Shown here piece by piece: positions 1 through 8,481 of a stretch of 64,000 nucleotides of DNA; the first letter of the stretch is position 1, and each line of letters opens with the position of its first letter. The position numbers were made by a program, and so were the translations under genes. Origin of the DNA: Pseudomonas faucium (GTDB lineage Bacteria; Pseudomonadota; Gammaproteobacteria; Pseudomonadales; Pseudomonadaceae); contig NZ_BQIP01000001.1 in assembly GCF_021602585.1 (NCBI RefSeq), positions 310,001-374,000 on the forward strand. Direction: 5' to 3'. A model generated the notes under the pieces. The model was given only the letters and a program-made list of their open reading frames with translations, did no database searches and was not told the origin of the DNA.

Positions 1-939
1 TTGTGCCTCCAGGGTATCGGCACGCGACTGCTGTGCCACGGCGCTGTACTGAGTCTCGGCGAGCAGAGTCTGCATTTGTTGGAGGCTGTGTTGCAGGGCG
101 TGGCTATGCGCCTCCGCTTTCGCAGCGGCTTGGTGCATCTGACTGAGATTCTGATTCAGCGCCTCATTCTGTGCCTCCGCAGTTGCACGCTGCTCACGCG
201 CTTCAGCCAGCTGGCGCTGCTCAGCTTGTAGCGACTGTTGCAAGGTGAGCATGCGGGCATTGGCATCCTTGAGCTGGATGGCCAGCCCTTTACTATCCTC
301 GCGAGCCCGATCGATTTCACGATAAGCTCGATCCTCGACATCACGGGTGTAGAGCTGTTGTGCCTCACGAGCCTGCTCGGCCTGTTCACGGCTTTCGTCC
401 AGTAGCTGACGCACCTTGGCCACGTCAGCGTGAGATTCGTCACGCTGCGCCTGAAGTTCGTCGCGCTGCGCACGCAGGTCATCGATTTGTGCCTGGCGCT
501 CGGCTAACAGTTGCTCCAGGCCGGCCAGGCGGCTCTCCACGCTTTGCCGTGCGCTAACGGCCTCAGATGCCTGCTGGCGCGCCTGCGCTACGTCCAGCCG
601 GGCACGGGCTTCCAGCGCCCCCACCGCTTCGCGCTCTTCGTTCAGCACTTGCCGTTGGGAGGATAGTGCCTGCTCCGCCACGCCCTGGGCCAGGGTAGTG
701 GCTTGCTGCCAAATCGCCCTGAAGGCCTGCGCTACTTCTGCCGGCAGGCCCGGCAGGCGCGCTTCGCCGCGCAGCCGGGCGGCCAGTTGCTCCCACCATT
801 GATCCAGCAAGGTACCGACCCGGGCCGGACTGCCGCGCCCCAGCTCAAGGCGTACCCGCTCCACCGTCGGCCTCTCGCCGCGGGCGAGGACCGCGTCCGC
901 GGCGGCAAACACGTCGTTTTCTGGTACGCCCACTGCCAT
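1..939 (-). CDS. KfrA-like DNA-binding coiled-coil protein (partial, C-terminus beyond window)
   Basis: The minus frame stays open from an ATG at 939 to the window edge (313 codons). The first ~90 residues resemble the KfrA N-terminal DNA-binding domain: an initial helix with VFAAADAVLARGERPTVERVR, then GRGSPARVGTLLDQWWEQLA. From about residue 115 onward the protein is an almost uninterrupted Gln/Glu/Ala/Arg-rich coiled coil, as in KfrA proteins. KfrA is a plasmid-encoded, autoregulated DNA-binding protein; chromosomal relatives often sit beside tyrosine recombinases in integrative elements. Here it lies next to a broken AraC gene and a transposase tail, so I read it as part of, or a remnant of, a mobile element at the left edge of the catabolic island. 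Family assignment is fairly secure; its role here is inferred. Confidence 0.75.
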   Translation of the reverse strand, partial: MAVGVPENDVFAAADAVLARGERPTVERVRLELGRGSPARVGTLLDQWWEQLAARLRGEARLPGLPAEVAQAFRAIWQQATTLAQGVAEQALSSQRQVLNEEREAVGALEARARLDVAQARQQASEAVSARQSVESRLAGLEQLLAERQAQIDDLRAQRDELQAQRDESHADVAKVRQLLDESREQAEQAREAQQLYTRDVEDRAYREIDRAREDSKGLAIQLKDANARMLTLQQSLQAEQRQLAEAREQRATAEAQNEALNQNLSQMHQAAAKAEAHSHALQHSLQQMQTLLAETQYSAVAQQSRADTLEAQ

Positions 940-976
940 GCCCTAGCCTCCAACCATTTAGGTCTGATAATTAAAT

Positions 977-994
977 CTTATCCGACCTTATCGG
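977..994. promoter_or_regulatory. Direct repeats in the KfrA-like gene promoter, possible autoregulatory site
   Basis: Two direct repeats, TTATCCG and TTATCGG, lie in tandem about 40-60 bp upstream of the KfrA-like start codon. AT-rich DNA that could hold a promoter for the minus-strand gene lies just beyond. KfrA proteins are known to bind their own promoters; that these repeats are the site is inference. Confidence 0.3.
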
Positions 995-1892
995 CGGACA
1001 TATCATTTTATAATACGTTCAACGTAACAAATAATACATATCTGGTTATAATGGTAGCGAAAGTCACCCAAGCTACCGGTTTCTTTGCCCCACGTAGCCT
1101 TGCAGCCGAATAGGCGATAGTCTTTGCCGCTCCTGCCACTTTCGCCTATTGAATTGCTTGGCTCCATTCTCTTGTAGACGTTAGTTCACATCCTGTGCGT
1201 GGTGTCACCGGTTGCCGGATCGTTCATCATCGCCCGCTTGGCGTGCACCAGGATGGAATACTGTTAGGAGTCTTCTGGGACCGACAGACGTGGATTGCAC
1301 TTGGTCTCTGCCGTATCTTGCTATCAGCACGCTCAGTCAACACCCGGCCGACTCGGCTAAGTTACACGGCGTCGAGGACGGGGGCGGTGCCATGAGGATT
1401 GGGAAGCAATGAGGGGATTGTTGTAAGGCTGCCATTGATAAAATGAGGCGTTCGTTTTCATCTAGACGTGACGAACCGGCCAGGCAGAGTTCTCGGCTCA
1501 GCATATCTTTGGCCGAACCGATGCGAGCAGCGCCACTCATGGATGGCAGATAACGACCCATTTCGGTCATTCATGCAGGTCAGCTAACGTCAAAAGTGGT
1601 CATGCTGCTAATAAGTAACATGTTGGGTCTTCCCCCTGACAACGGACGCTGACCACGGGCATATCGGCCGCACCGGCATTAGAGGTGCGACACCGGAGCT
1701 TGGCGCTCATTTTGCCTGAACAGCACTTGATCAATATGCCTGAACTGCAGGGTTTCACCGTATGTGCCAATTAATGGCACCGACCGCAACCAGTGTGGCG
1801 CATTTTGCATCATCCGATTCGGCCCCCATGTCTAAAATGGCCTGAAACGCCTTTCATGGCGTATCAGCGACTCATATGGCGGTTACGATCCG
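995..1892. other. Gene-poor junction DNA
   Basis: I see no convincing gene here. Short open frames (for example minus strand 1337-1570, 77 codons) have no recognisable family and no good ribosome binding site. A 9-bp perfect inverted repeat (AATAGGCGA at 1109-1117, TCGCCTATT at 1142-1150) could be a hairpin or an element end. The stretch reads like scrambled mobile-element DNA between the KfrA-like gene and the broken genes that follow. Confidence 0.5.
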
Positions 1893-2192
1893 ATGGCACG
1901 CAATCTCACCTTCTCCCTGGACATTGGCTGGCGGACGCTCCTGAACGACTTTGGCTTGCAGCCTGAGCATGTATTGCGCAAAGCCGGCTTGCCATAAGAC
2001 CTCTTTTCCCGCGAGAGCTACGGGCTGCTGACCGATGAATACTTCCGTTTCTGGCGCGCCTTGGAGTCACAGGCGGATGATGCGATGTTTCCGCTGCGCA
2101 TCGTGGAAACCGTTTCGGCCGAGGTCTTCGACCCGCCTCTTTTTGCTGCCTTTTGCAGTGCCAACCTCATGCAGGCCGTGCAGCGCCTGTGA
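1893..2192 (+). pseudogene. AraC-family regulator, N-terminal fragment with internal stop
   Basis: Translation from ATG 1893 resembles the N-terminal substrate-binding domain (Arabinose_bd type) of AraC regulators: LNDFGLQPEHVLRKAGLP, then after a stop the same frame continues with LLTDEYFRFWRALE and AAFCSANLMQAVQRL. An in-frame TAA at 1995-1997 interrupts codon 35, and a second stop at 2190-2192 ends the frame where IS256 transposase sequence begins. The C-terminal AraC helix-turn-helix is absent. This is a dead gene truncated by a transposition or recombination event. Confidence 0.7.
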
Positions 2193-2427
2193 GGATGAAG
2201 TGATGGCACACATGGCGTTTCCCAAAGCGCACCGACAGCAGCTGCACAGCACCAATCCACTGGAACGGCTAAACGCCGAAATCAAGCGCCGCACCGATGT
2301 CGTGGGCATCTTCCCCTACAATCCGGCGATCACACGGCTGGTAGGCGCGATGCTGTTGGATCAGAACGACGAGTAGTCCCAGCAACGACGCTACATGCAG
2401 TTGGACGCCTTCGAATGCCCATCGTGA
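2191..2427 (+). mobile_element. IS256-family transposase, C-terminal remnant
   Basis: The plus frame encodes the C-terminal part of an IS256 (Transposase_mut) enzyme: MAFPKAHRQQLHSTNPLER, NAEIKRRTDVVGIFP and ITRLVGAMLLDQNDE. A TAG at 2374-2376 replaces what is normally a Trp codon in this family, and the frame then continues to a TGA at 2425-2427. The N-terminal catalytic part is missing, so the element cannot move by itself. It marks the left border of the catabolic island. Confidence 0.8.
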
Positions 2428-2522
2428 TGTGCAACGGAAGCCCGCTAGCACATTCACTTAGTTCTCGAAATAATTGAACCCGGCTCCTCCGACTTTTGCT
2501 CTCACTCGAAAAGCGCTTTAGC

Positions 2523-3719
2523 TCACCTTTGTGCTCGCTTATACAAATAGGTCACCATCAAAATTCCGATCATCGATATCATCGCAGCACACAAAAAAAT
2601 AGCGGCATATCCGAATCTAGAAGCAATCAAGCCCATGATTGGCCCGGCCATACCCACGGCGATATCAAAGAACAATGAAAGCGCACTCAGTGCCGAATTT
2701 CGGTTCGCCGCTGGCGTGCGGGCCAGAGTCTCTACTCCAAGCCCCGGATAAATCCAAGACACCCCAATCCCGGTTAACACTCCGCCGGCAATCGCGCTGA
2801 CAGGCGACTGTGCCAACCATATCAGCAACATACCCAGAGTCTGCACAACCAGGCAGCCACCCACCACCTTGTAGCCCCTGAATCGCTGCAATAAGCCGGG
2901 CGAGGTCAATCGGGCAATGATAAACCCCACTCCGAAACCACTTAGACAGTAAGCAGCGTGGTCCCAACCCCGACTATCGAAATACAGCGCCACGAATGCC
3001 GTCAGCCCACCAAAACCCACCGAACTGCATACCAACACCAAACCGTTAGGCATGACAGTGAAAAACACTCGATGAAATGCCAACCTAGCACCAGAAACAA
3101 TGGGTGCTGGGCGCTTGCCCAGTGCCAAAAGCAGAAACACCAAGCCAAGTAAAACGGTGCATAGCCCCACACTGAAAAGACTCAACGAGTTGCGCAACAG
3201 CACGCCCAAAGGCGCGCCAACCGCTGTCCCGCCGTAAGCCGCTATGCCGTTCCAAGACATGACCTGTGCGGATCGGGAAGAACCACACAAACCGATGGCC
3301 CAAGTGCAACAGGGTGTGGAAATCATGGCCGTGGACGCCCCCAATACCAGCCTGCCCAGCAGTAATAACGTCAGGATCACCCAAGGCTGTGCGTGCAGGA
3401 CAATAGCGACCATCGTCAGTGTGCCGGTTAGCACCAGGCCACTGAACCCACAGACAACCGCAAATTTGGCACCCCGGCGATCAGCCACGGCGCCGGCCAA
3501 GGGACGGGCCAAGAGCGTTGCCAGGTACTGCGAACTGATCACCACACCTGCGAATACCGAAGTAAGCCCAAGATCACTGAGGACGAATCCGGGCAACACC
3601 GCCAATGGCAAACCACTACACACGTACGAGATAAAGTTGAAACCGACGATGGACAAAATCAGCCAATGGCTGCCGAAAGCTCTACCATTGCCCTGACTAA
3701 TCGCGCCGATGTCGCCCAT
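2523..3719 (-). CDS. MFS transporter (arabinose-efflux/YfcJ-like)
   Basis: A 398-residue hydrophobic protein with about 12 predicted membrane helices. The MFS A-motif region appears as RPLAGAVADRRGAKFAVVCG around residues 90-112. Length is normal for the family. Its ATG overlaps the stop codon of the upstream hydrolase fragment (TAATG), so the two were once translationally coupled. The substrate cannot be read from the sequence; efflux or uptake of a pathway compound is possible. It is the last gene of the leftmost minus-strand block and lies next to the mobile-element debris, so it may be only loosely connected to the dit genes. Confidence 0.8.
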   Translation of the reverse strand: MGDIGAISQGNGRAFGSHWLILSIVGFNFISYVCSGLPLAVLPGFVLSDLGLTSVFAGVVISSQYLATLLARPLAGAVADRRGAKFAVVCGFSGLVLTGTLTMVAIVLHAQPWVILTLLLLGRLVLGASTAMISTPCCTWAIGLCGSSRSAQVMSWNGIAAYGGTAVGAPLGVLLRNSLSLFSVGLCTVLLGLVFLLLALGKRPAPIVSGARLAFHRVFFTVMPNGLVLVCSSVGFGGLTAFVALYFDSRGWDHAAYCLSGFGVGFIIARLTSPGLLQRFRGYKVVGGCLVVQTLGMLLIWLAQSPVSAIAGGVLTGIGVSWIYPGLGVETLARTPAANRNSALSALSLFFDIAVGMAGPIMGLIASRFGYAAIFLCAAMISMIGILMVTYLYKRAQR

Positions 3720-4141
3720 TAGCTATCCCGCTCAATACCCTGTACAGCTTCCGCCAGTAGCTGCGGATGCGATACAAAAGACTCGTGGGCGGTATCTATC
3801 TCGATAACTGTCCCTGCAACGGCACGCTGCGCAAAACGGCGCTGCCAGTGGACGGGCAAGATGTTGTCGAGCAGGGTGATGATGTAGCTCGCAGGAACCA
3901 CTCCAATGTATCCCTCACGGCTAATCGATTCAGTTGCGATACAAGGTGGCGTTGTGTCCTGACTGATTTCGCTCAACAACCAATCCAGGGTTTGCGACCC
4001 CAGGTCCTGGCCGAACATGGCCACGGCCATCTCTTGAGCGGTTGCACGCATGGGATCCAGCGGCCAGCCAACGTGGTCGGGACTTTCACCGTGCCCTTGT
4101 GGTGGTTGCCGATGGCCTCTGTCCTGATTACTTGCTTGCAT
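3719..4141 (-). pseudogene. Alpha/beta hydrolase, C-terminal fragment
   Basis: The 140-codon frame matches only the C-terminal half of alpha/beta hydrolases of the salicylate-esterase/EstC type: a cap-like stretch, then the late strand with VVPASYIITLLDNILPVHWQ, and the catalytic-His region IDTAHESFVSHPQLLAEA. The N-terminal half with the GxSxG nucleophile elbow is missing, because the 5' side runs directly into the end of the Cache-domain gene. It cannot be an active hydrolase as it stands, so I call it a truncated gene. A functional short protein is unlikely but not excluded. Confidence 0.6.
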
Positions 4142-4985
4142 AGCAGCCTACGGCGACGACGTAACCGTTCACTCGCTGCAAAAAAGTCCTCTTGAATTCC
4201 GTTTGCCCGGTGATGGGGTTGCGCCAATGGTAAGCAATCTCCCCGCTTTCATGAGCGTTCATTTGCTTGAGGATGTCTTCGCCAATAGGCTTGCCATCGA
4301 CTGAACGCAGTGACTTGAAGTCGGTACCGATCAACCGCGGCGAAAAACCGTGGGCGACGAACCGTTGGGTTTTCAAGTCCACCACGAAGGCATAGAGATC
4401 ATCCGAAGTGAGCTGCTTATCGTGCTGATTAATGAGCTCGAATGTGGCTTTGGCGTCAGTGACAACTCGTCCCGAAATCTGGCGCAGCAACTGTTTAGCC
4501 TGTTCCGAACTGGACCGCGGCATGTAGTAACCCACCGAAATAATACGATCATTCACGCGCTGATAAAACACGCGCTTGCGCTCCACCTTGGCGTGCTGCC
4601 AGTTCCACCAGCGGTATTCGGCGCTGCGCACGATGCCGTCGTCTGGTTGCGAAATGGCCTGCTGGAACATCGCCTTGAGGTCCTCGTCCAGAAAGCTGGC
4701 CACCGGTTTACCAACCAATGAAACGGAAGGACCGCCGCTGGCTAACATCACACCGGCGGTATCCACTACGTAAATGTACTTATCACCATCAACATAGGCG
4801 CCTTGCCGGCTGAACTCGGCTAGCGCGGCATCGCCCTTGGCCTTGTACTGCGCAACAGCCTTAATCAGCAACGCCCTGGCATGCTCCGTGTCGACACCAT
4901 AGGCATCCACCGGCGCTTGTTGGGCAATACTGGCCAGGGAGAAAAAGCACAAGCAAAGGGCAGCGAAAGCTCGATAACGGCTCAT
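4128..4985 (-). CDS. Secreted Cache-domain protein (dual sCache)
   Basis: 285 residues from ATG 4985, preceded by AGAGGA; a longer frame upstream lacks a good ribosome binding site. Residues ~1-21 form a signal peptide (RYRAFAALCLCFFSLASIAQ). Two single-Cache sensor-type domains follow: the first carries YIYVVDTAGVMLASGG and IISVGYYMPR, the second AFVVDLKTQRFVAHGF and GYVVAVGCYA. Free-standing periplasmic Cache proteins bind small ligands but lack the signalling domain of chemoreceptors. It may present a ligand to a partner sensor. No partner kinase is seen nearby. Confidence 0.75.
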   Translation of the reverse strand: MSRYRAFAALCLCFFSLASIAQQAPVDAYGVDTEHARALLIKAVAQYKAKGDAALAEFSRQGAYVDGDKYIYVVDTAGVMLASGGPSVSLVGKPVASFLDEDLKAMFQQAISQPDDGIVRSAEYRWWNWQHAKVERKRVFYQRVNDRIISVGYYMPRSSSEQAKQLLRQISGRVVTDAKATFELINQHDKQLTSDDLYAFVVDLKTQRFVAHGFSPRLIGTDFKSLRSVDGKPIGEDILKQMNAHESGEIAYHWRNPITGQTEFKRTFLQRVNGYVVAVGCYASK

Positions 4986-5072
4986 GGGGGGCATTCCTCT
5001 GGGGATCTTTGCACAGACCCGATTAACAGCGCCAACAGGGGACGCTGCCAGCATGGGCGGTTGATGGTTGAT

Positions 5073-5933
5073 TCATTCACTCTGGCGAAGATCCAGGGTC
5101 AGGTTATCGATGAGCCGTGTCTTCCCGAGGCGCGCCGCCACCAGAATCACAAAATGGTCATCCATGCTCGTCACCGGTTCCAGATTCTGTGCATTTCTGA
5201 CTTCGAAGTATTCCAATTGGAAACCGGCTTCGCTGATACGTTGATGACACTCGATCAACTGATGCTCAACCACACGCCCTTCCTCCCGGATCGACGCCGC
5301 CACTTGCTGCAGGCAGGCATAAAGCACCGGTGCCACTGCTCGTTCGCGTTCAGTCAAGTAGCCGTTACGCGACGACAATGCCAAGCCATCTGCAGCCCGG
5401 ATCGTTGGTGCGGCGACGATGTCGACCGTCATGTTGAGATCCCTGACCATCGTACGAATGACTGCCAGTTGCTGATAATCCTTTTGCCCGAAAACCGCCA
5501 CGTGTGGCTGCACAATGTTCAGCAGCTTGATAACGACCGTTGCCATGCCATCAAAGTGACCGGGCCTTGCCGCACCGCAAAGTCCCTCGGAGACCTTCGG
5601 CACACTGACGAGCGTCTGAGTGTGCATACCCTGCGGATATATCTGCTCCACCGTTGGTGCAAACAGCACATCACAGCCCGCGCTGACCAATTTCTCCCGA
5701 TCCGCTTGCGGCGTTCGAGGGTAACTGGCGAGGTCCTCGTTGGCGCCAAACTGCAGGGGATTGACGAAGATACTGGCGACCACATAGTCAGCACGCTGTT
5801 TCGCCCAATGGACCAGGGCAATATGCCCGTCATGCAAATTACCCATGGTCGCTACCAGGGCGACCTTTTTGTTCTCACTGCGCGCACGGCTTACCAGAGC
5901 GCGCAATGCATTCACCGTGTCGACTGTCTGCAC
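5073..5933 (-). CDS. panC: Pantothenate synthetase, probably a second divergent copy
   Basis: Pantoate-beta-alanine ligase makes pantothenate, the CoA precursor, in the cytoplasm. The ATP-binding signature TMGNLHDGH (residues ~29-37), [13 protein letters not shown], and the KDYQQL and SSRNGYL regions are all present. I choose GTG 5933 (286 residues) because AAAGAGG lies just upstream and the longer frame adds 36 residues unlike any PanC. It begins 4 bp after the glutathione peroxidase stop, so it is co-transcribed. Pseudomonads normally carry panC with panB elsewhere; no panB is seen here, so this looks like an accessory copy. A CoA-supply role for CoA-dependent catabolism is inference. Confidence 0.85.
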   Translation of the reverse strand: MQTVDTVNALRALVSRARSENKKVALVATMGNLHDGHIALVHWAKQRADYVVASIFVNPLQFGANEDLASYPRTPQADREKLVSAGCDVLFAPTVEQIYPQGMHTQTLVSVPKVSEGLCGAARPGHFDGMATVVIKLLNIVQPHVAVFGQKDYQQLAVIRTMVRDLNMTVDIVAAPTIRAADGLALSSRNGYLTERERAVAPVLYACLQQVAASIREEGRVVEHQLIECHQRISEAGFQLEYFEVRNAQNLEPVTSMDDHFVILVAARLGKTRLIDNLTLDLRQSE

Positions 5934-5937
5934 CGCT

Positions 5938-6489
5938 TTACGCCTCTTTGGCCAACTGGATATCCAGAGCCGCCAGCAGTCGTGGATCGTCAGCCGTAAC
6001 GTCCGGAGCAAATCGAGCGACAACGTTGCCCTGTCGATCAATCAGAAATTTTTCGAAGTTCCAAAGTACGTCCGATGCATTGGCAGACTCGATGCCATAG
6101 CCCTTCAAACGCTCGCGAAACGGGCCTTCACCGATTGTTTGAGGTCGCGAGGTCGTCAGCTCGCTGTACAGCGGGTGCTGATCGGCACCTACCACCGAAA
6201 TCTTCGAGAACAATGGAAAGTGAACGTCATAGTTCGTCGAACAGAACTCAACAATGTCTGCGTCGCTACCCGGTTCCTGTTCCTTGAAGTTGTTCGCCGG
6301 AAAACCCAGTACTTCCAGTCCTTGGTGTTTTTTGTCTTGGTACAGCTTTTCCAATCCTTCGTATTGTGGGGTCAGGCCGCACTTGGAAGCGACGTTGACC
6401 ACCAGAACGACTTTGCCTCGGTAATCGCCAAGGCTGGCGGTGCTGCCGTCAATCTGTTTCAAAGGAATGTCGTAAAGGGCGTTACTCAT
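5938..6489 (-). CDS. Glutathione peroxidase (thiol peroxidase type)
   Basis: 183 residues, standard length for bacterial Gpx/BtuE proteins. The signature [20 protein letters not shown] has the peroxidatic Cys at about residue 37 (Cys rather than Sec), followed by [14 protein letters not shown], and [18 protein letters not shown] supplies the conserved Trp-Asn. It reduces peroxides in the cytoplasm using thioredoxin or glutathione. Position: downstream of an acyl-CoA dehydrogenase and directly upstream of panC. A plausible job is removal of peroxide leaking from P450, Rieske or flavin enzymes, but that is inference. Confidence 0.88.
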   Translation of the reverse strand: MSNALYDIPLKQIDGSTASLGDYRGKVVLVVNVASKCGLTPQYEGLEKLYQDKKHQGLEVLGFPANNFKEQEPGSDADIVEFCSTNYDVHFPLFSKISVVGADQHPLYSELTTSRPQTIGEGPFRERLKGYGIESANASDVLWNFEKFLIDRQGNVVARFAPDVTADDPRLLAALDIQLAKEA

Positions 6490-6513
6490 CTGGCTGCCTC
6501 ACTCGGTGATCTT

Positions 6514-7638
6514 TCAAAGGGTACGGCCGATAATCTCTTTCATGATTTCGGAGGTACCGCCATAAATGCGGGCGACTCGGGCATCCACCCAGGCACGACT
6601 GATCTTGTATTCGCTCATGAAGCCGTAGCCACCGTGCAGTTGCAGGAACTCGTCGAGCAGCTTGCCCTGAATTTCCGAGCCCAGCAGTTTGGCCATCGCC
6701 GCAATTTCCGGGGTCAATTCGCCACGCATCACCTTGGCCAGGCAGTCGTCGACGAAAACCCGCAACATGGTGGCCTGGGCCTTGGCTTCAGCCAGCTTGA
6801 AACGGGTGTTCTGGAAGTCGAGCACCGGTTTGCCAAAGACTTTGCGCTCACGGGTGTACTCGATGGTTTCCTCCAGCAGCGTGTGAATCGACTGAGCGGC
6901 GCGGATCGCAATGATCAAACGTTCCCAAGCCAATTGATGCGTGAGGTATTTGAAGCCCATGCCCTCCTCGCCCAGTCGATTGCCAACCGGCACCCGCACC
7001 TCGTCAAAAAACAGCTCGGCGGTGTCCTGCCCTTTCAGGCCGATCTTTTCCAGCAGGCGACCCTTGGCAAAACCCGCACGGTCTTCTTCGACGCAGATCA
7101 AAGTCAGCTCTTTGGCTGCAAGATCAAGCTTGGTAGCGGTCACCACCAGGCCGGCATTGCCACCGTTAGTGATGAAAGTCTTCTGACCGTTGACAATGTA
7201 ATCATCACCGTCACGGCGCGCCGAAGTGCGCATGGACCGCAGGTCGCTGCCGATTCCGGGCTCGCTCATGGCGATCACGCCAATCAATTCGCCACTGACC
7301 ATGCGCGGCAGCCATTGCTTCTTCTGCTCTTCGGTTCCATACGCAACGATGTAAGGTGTGACGATTTCCGAGTGGGTGGTGAACCCCACCGCCGTGGCGT
7401 TGGCACGTGCCAGCTCTTCGATCATCACGGCCGAGTGGCCGAAGTCACCGCCCGGGCCACCGTATTCTTCCGGTACGGTCGAGCATAACAAGCCATTCTC
7501 ACCGGCCTTGAGCCAGACTTCCTTGGGAACGATGCCGCTTTTTTCCCACTCATGCAGGTAGGGCACGATCTCGCGCTCGACGAAACGGCGGGCCTGATCA
7601 CGGAACATGTTGTGGTCTTCTCGAAATACGCCGCGCAT
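6514..7638 (-). CDS. Acyl-CoA dehydrogenase
   Basis: 374 residues with the full three-domain acyl-CoA dehydrogenase fold. FAD/substrate motifs are visible as AMSEPGIGSDLRSM and FITNGGNAGLV. The C-terminus ends in YGGTSEIMKEIIGRTL. The Glu of AWERLIIA (around residue 240) is in the position of the catalytic base used by long-chain and isovaleryl-type enzymes, since the C-terminal site has Gly. ATG 7638 is preceded by GGAG. It forms a beta-oxidation block with the enoyl-CoA hydratase and two further dehydrogenases upstream. It probably introduces a double bond into a CoA-activated ring fragment; the exact substrate is unknown. Confidence 0.85.
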   Translation of the reverse strand: MRGVFREDHNMFRDQARRFVEREIVPYLHEWEKSGIVPKEVWLKAGENGLLCSTVPEEYGGPGGDFGHSAVMIEELARANATAVGFTTHSEIVTPYIVAYGTEEQKKQWLPRMVSGELIGVIAMSEPGIGSDLRSMRTSARRDGDDYIVNGQKTFITNGGNAGLVVTATKLDLAAKELTLICVEEDRAGFAKGRLLEKIGLKGQDTAELFFDEVRVPVGNRLGEEGMGFKYLTHQLAWERLIIAIRAAQSIHTLLEETIEYTRERKVFGKPVLDFQNTRFKLAEAKAQATMLRVFVDDCLAKVMRGELTPEIAAMAKLLGSEIQGKLLDEFLQLHGGYGFMSEYKISRAWVDARVARIYGGTSEIMKEIIGRTL

Positions 7639-7680
7639 CTTGCTTACTCCAGATCGATTCTTGTTATTGACAATGGAAAG

Positions 7681-8481
7681 TCAGCGGTCCTGGTAACTGG
7701 GATCACGCTTGTCGACAAAAGCAGCCACCGCTTCTTGATGGTCTTCGGTGTGATGTGCCAGCGCCTGGTAGGCGGCAGACAACTCCAGCAACGAGTCCAG
7801 CCGCATGTGCTGCCCTTCGCGCAACAAACGCTTGGTCAGGCGTAAAGCATGTCCTGGGTTGCTGGCGATCTTTCGTGCCAGCGCTTGCGCCTCCGACTGC
7901 AGCGTCTCGTGAGTGCATACCTGCTCCACCAAACCCCACTCCAGTGCTTTGGCCGCATCGATTGCCTCACCGGAAAATGCCATCAGACTGGCTTTCGGGA
8001 TGCCTATAATGCGCGGCAGCAACCAGGCGCCGCCGTCACCCGGAACGATGCCCAGGCGCACGAAACTCTCGGCGAAGATCGCCTTAGGCGCCGCCAGACG
8101 GAAATCACACATGCATGCCAGATCGAGGCCCGCACCGATTGCCGGGCCGTTAACCGCGGCGATCACCGGCACGTCCAACTCGTAGATCGCCAAGGGAATA
8201 CGCTGAATGCCATCGCGGTAGGTGTTGCGCAGTTCGTAAGGCGAGCCGGCGAAGATTCCGCCGCGCTCGTGCATATCCTTGACGTTGCCACCGGCACAGA
8301 AAGCGCTGCCATTGCCAGTGAGCACCATGACCCGCACCGACTTGTCTCGACGGACGTCGGCACAAAGGTCGACAAACTCTTGTATCTGCGCGTGTGTCGT
8401 CAGGGCGTTGCGGGTCTCGGGATGATTCATGCGCACAGTGACGATACCGCCCTCGCGCTCGATTTGAAGAAACGGGCTCAT
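7681..8481 (-). CDS. Enoyl-CoA hydratase/isomerase family protein
   Basis: 266 residues of the crotonase fold. The oxyanion-hole region reads GSAFCAGGNVKDM and the second-loop region IGAGLDLACMCDFRLA. A conserved acidic residue is present in IFAESFVRLGIVPG, with Asp in PGDGGAW. Its start overlaps the stop of the upstream acyl-CoA dehydrogenase (ATGA), so the genes are translationally coupled. Hydration of an enoyl-CoA is the default activity, but crotonases also include hydrolases and C-C lyases, so ring-opening hydrolysis is an alternative. Confidence 0.85.
   Translation of the reverse strand: MSPFLQIEREGGIVTVRMNHPETRNALTTHAQIQEFVDLCADVRRDKSVRVMVLTGNGSAFCAGGNVKDMHERGGIFAGSPYELRNTYRDGIQRIPLAIYELDVPVIAAVNGPAIGAGLDLACMCDFRLAAPKAIFAESFVRLGIVPGDGGAWLLPRIIGIPKASLMAFSGEAIDAAKALEWGLVEQVCTHETLQSEAQALARKIASNPGHALRLTKRLLREGQHMRLDSLLELSAAYQALAHHTEDHQEAVAAFVDKRDPSYQDR

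Noticed and set aside
1337-1570. Small minus-strand frame as a possible gene
   Set aside because: No family resemblance, no good ribosome binding site, and it lies in decayed mobile-element DNA.
4881-5999. Long plus-strand open frame of 372 codons opposite panC and the Cache gene
   Set aside because: It is antisense to the well-supported PanC and Cache genes, resembles no family and has no ribosome binding site.
5845-7488. Plus-strand open frame of 547 codons opposite gpx and the acyl-CoA dehydrogenase
   Set aside because: A shadow of GC-rich minus-strand genes with clear motifs; its composition is His/Gln/Arg-rich, as expected for an antisense frame.
7552-7845. Plus-strand open frames opposite the enoyl-CoA hydratase
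   Set aside because: They overlap a fully motif-supported crotonase gene and have no recognisable domains.
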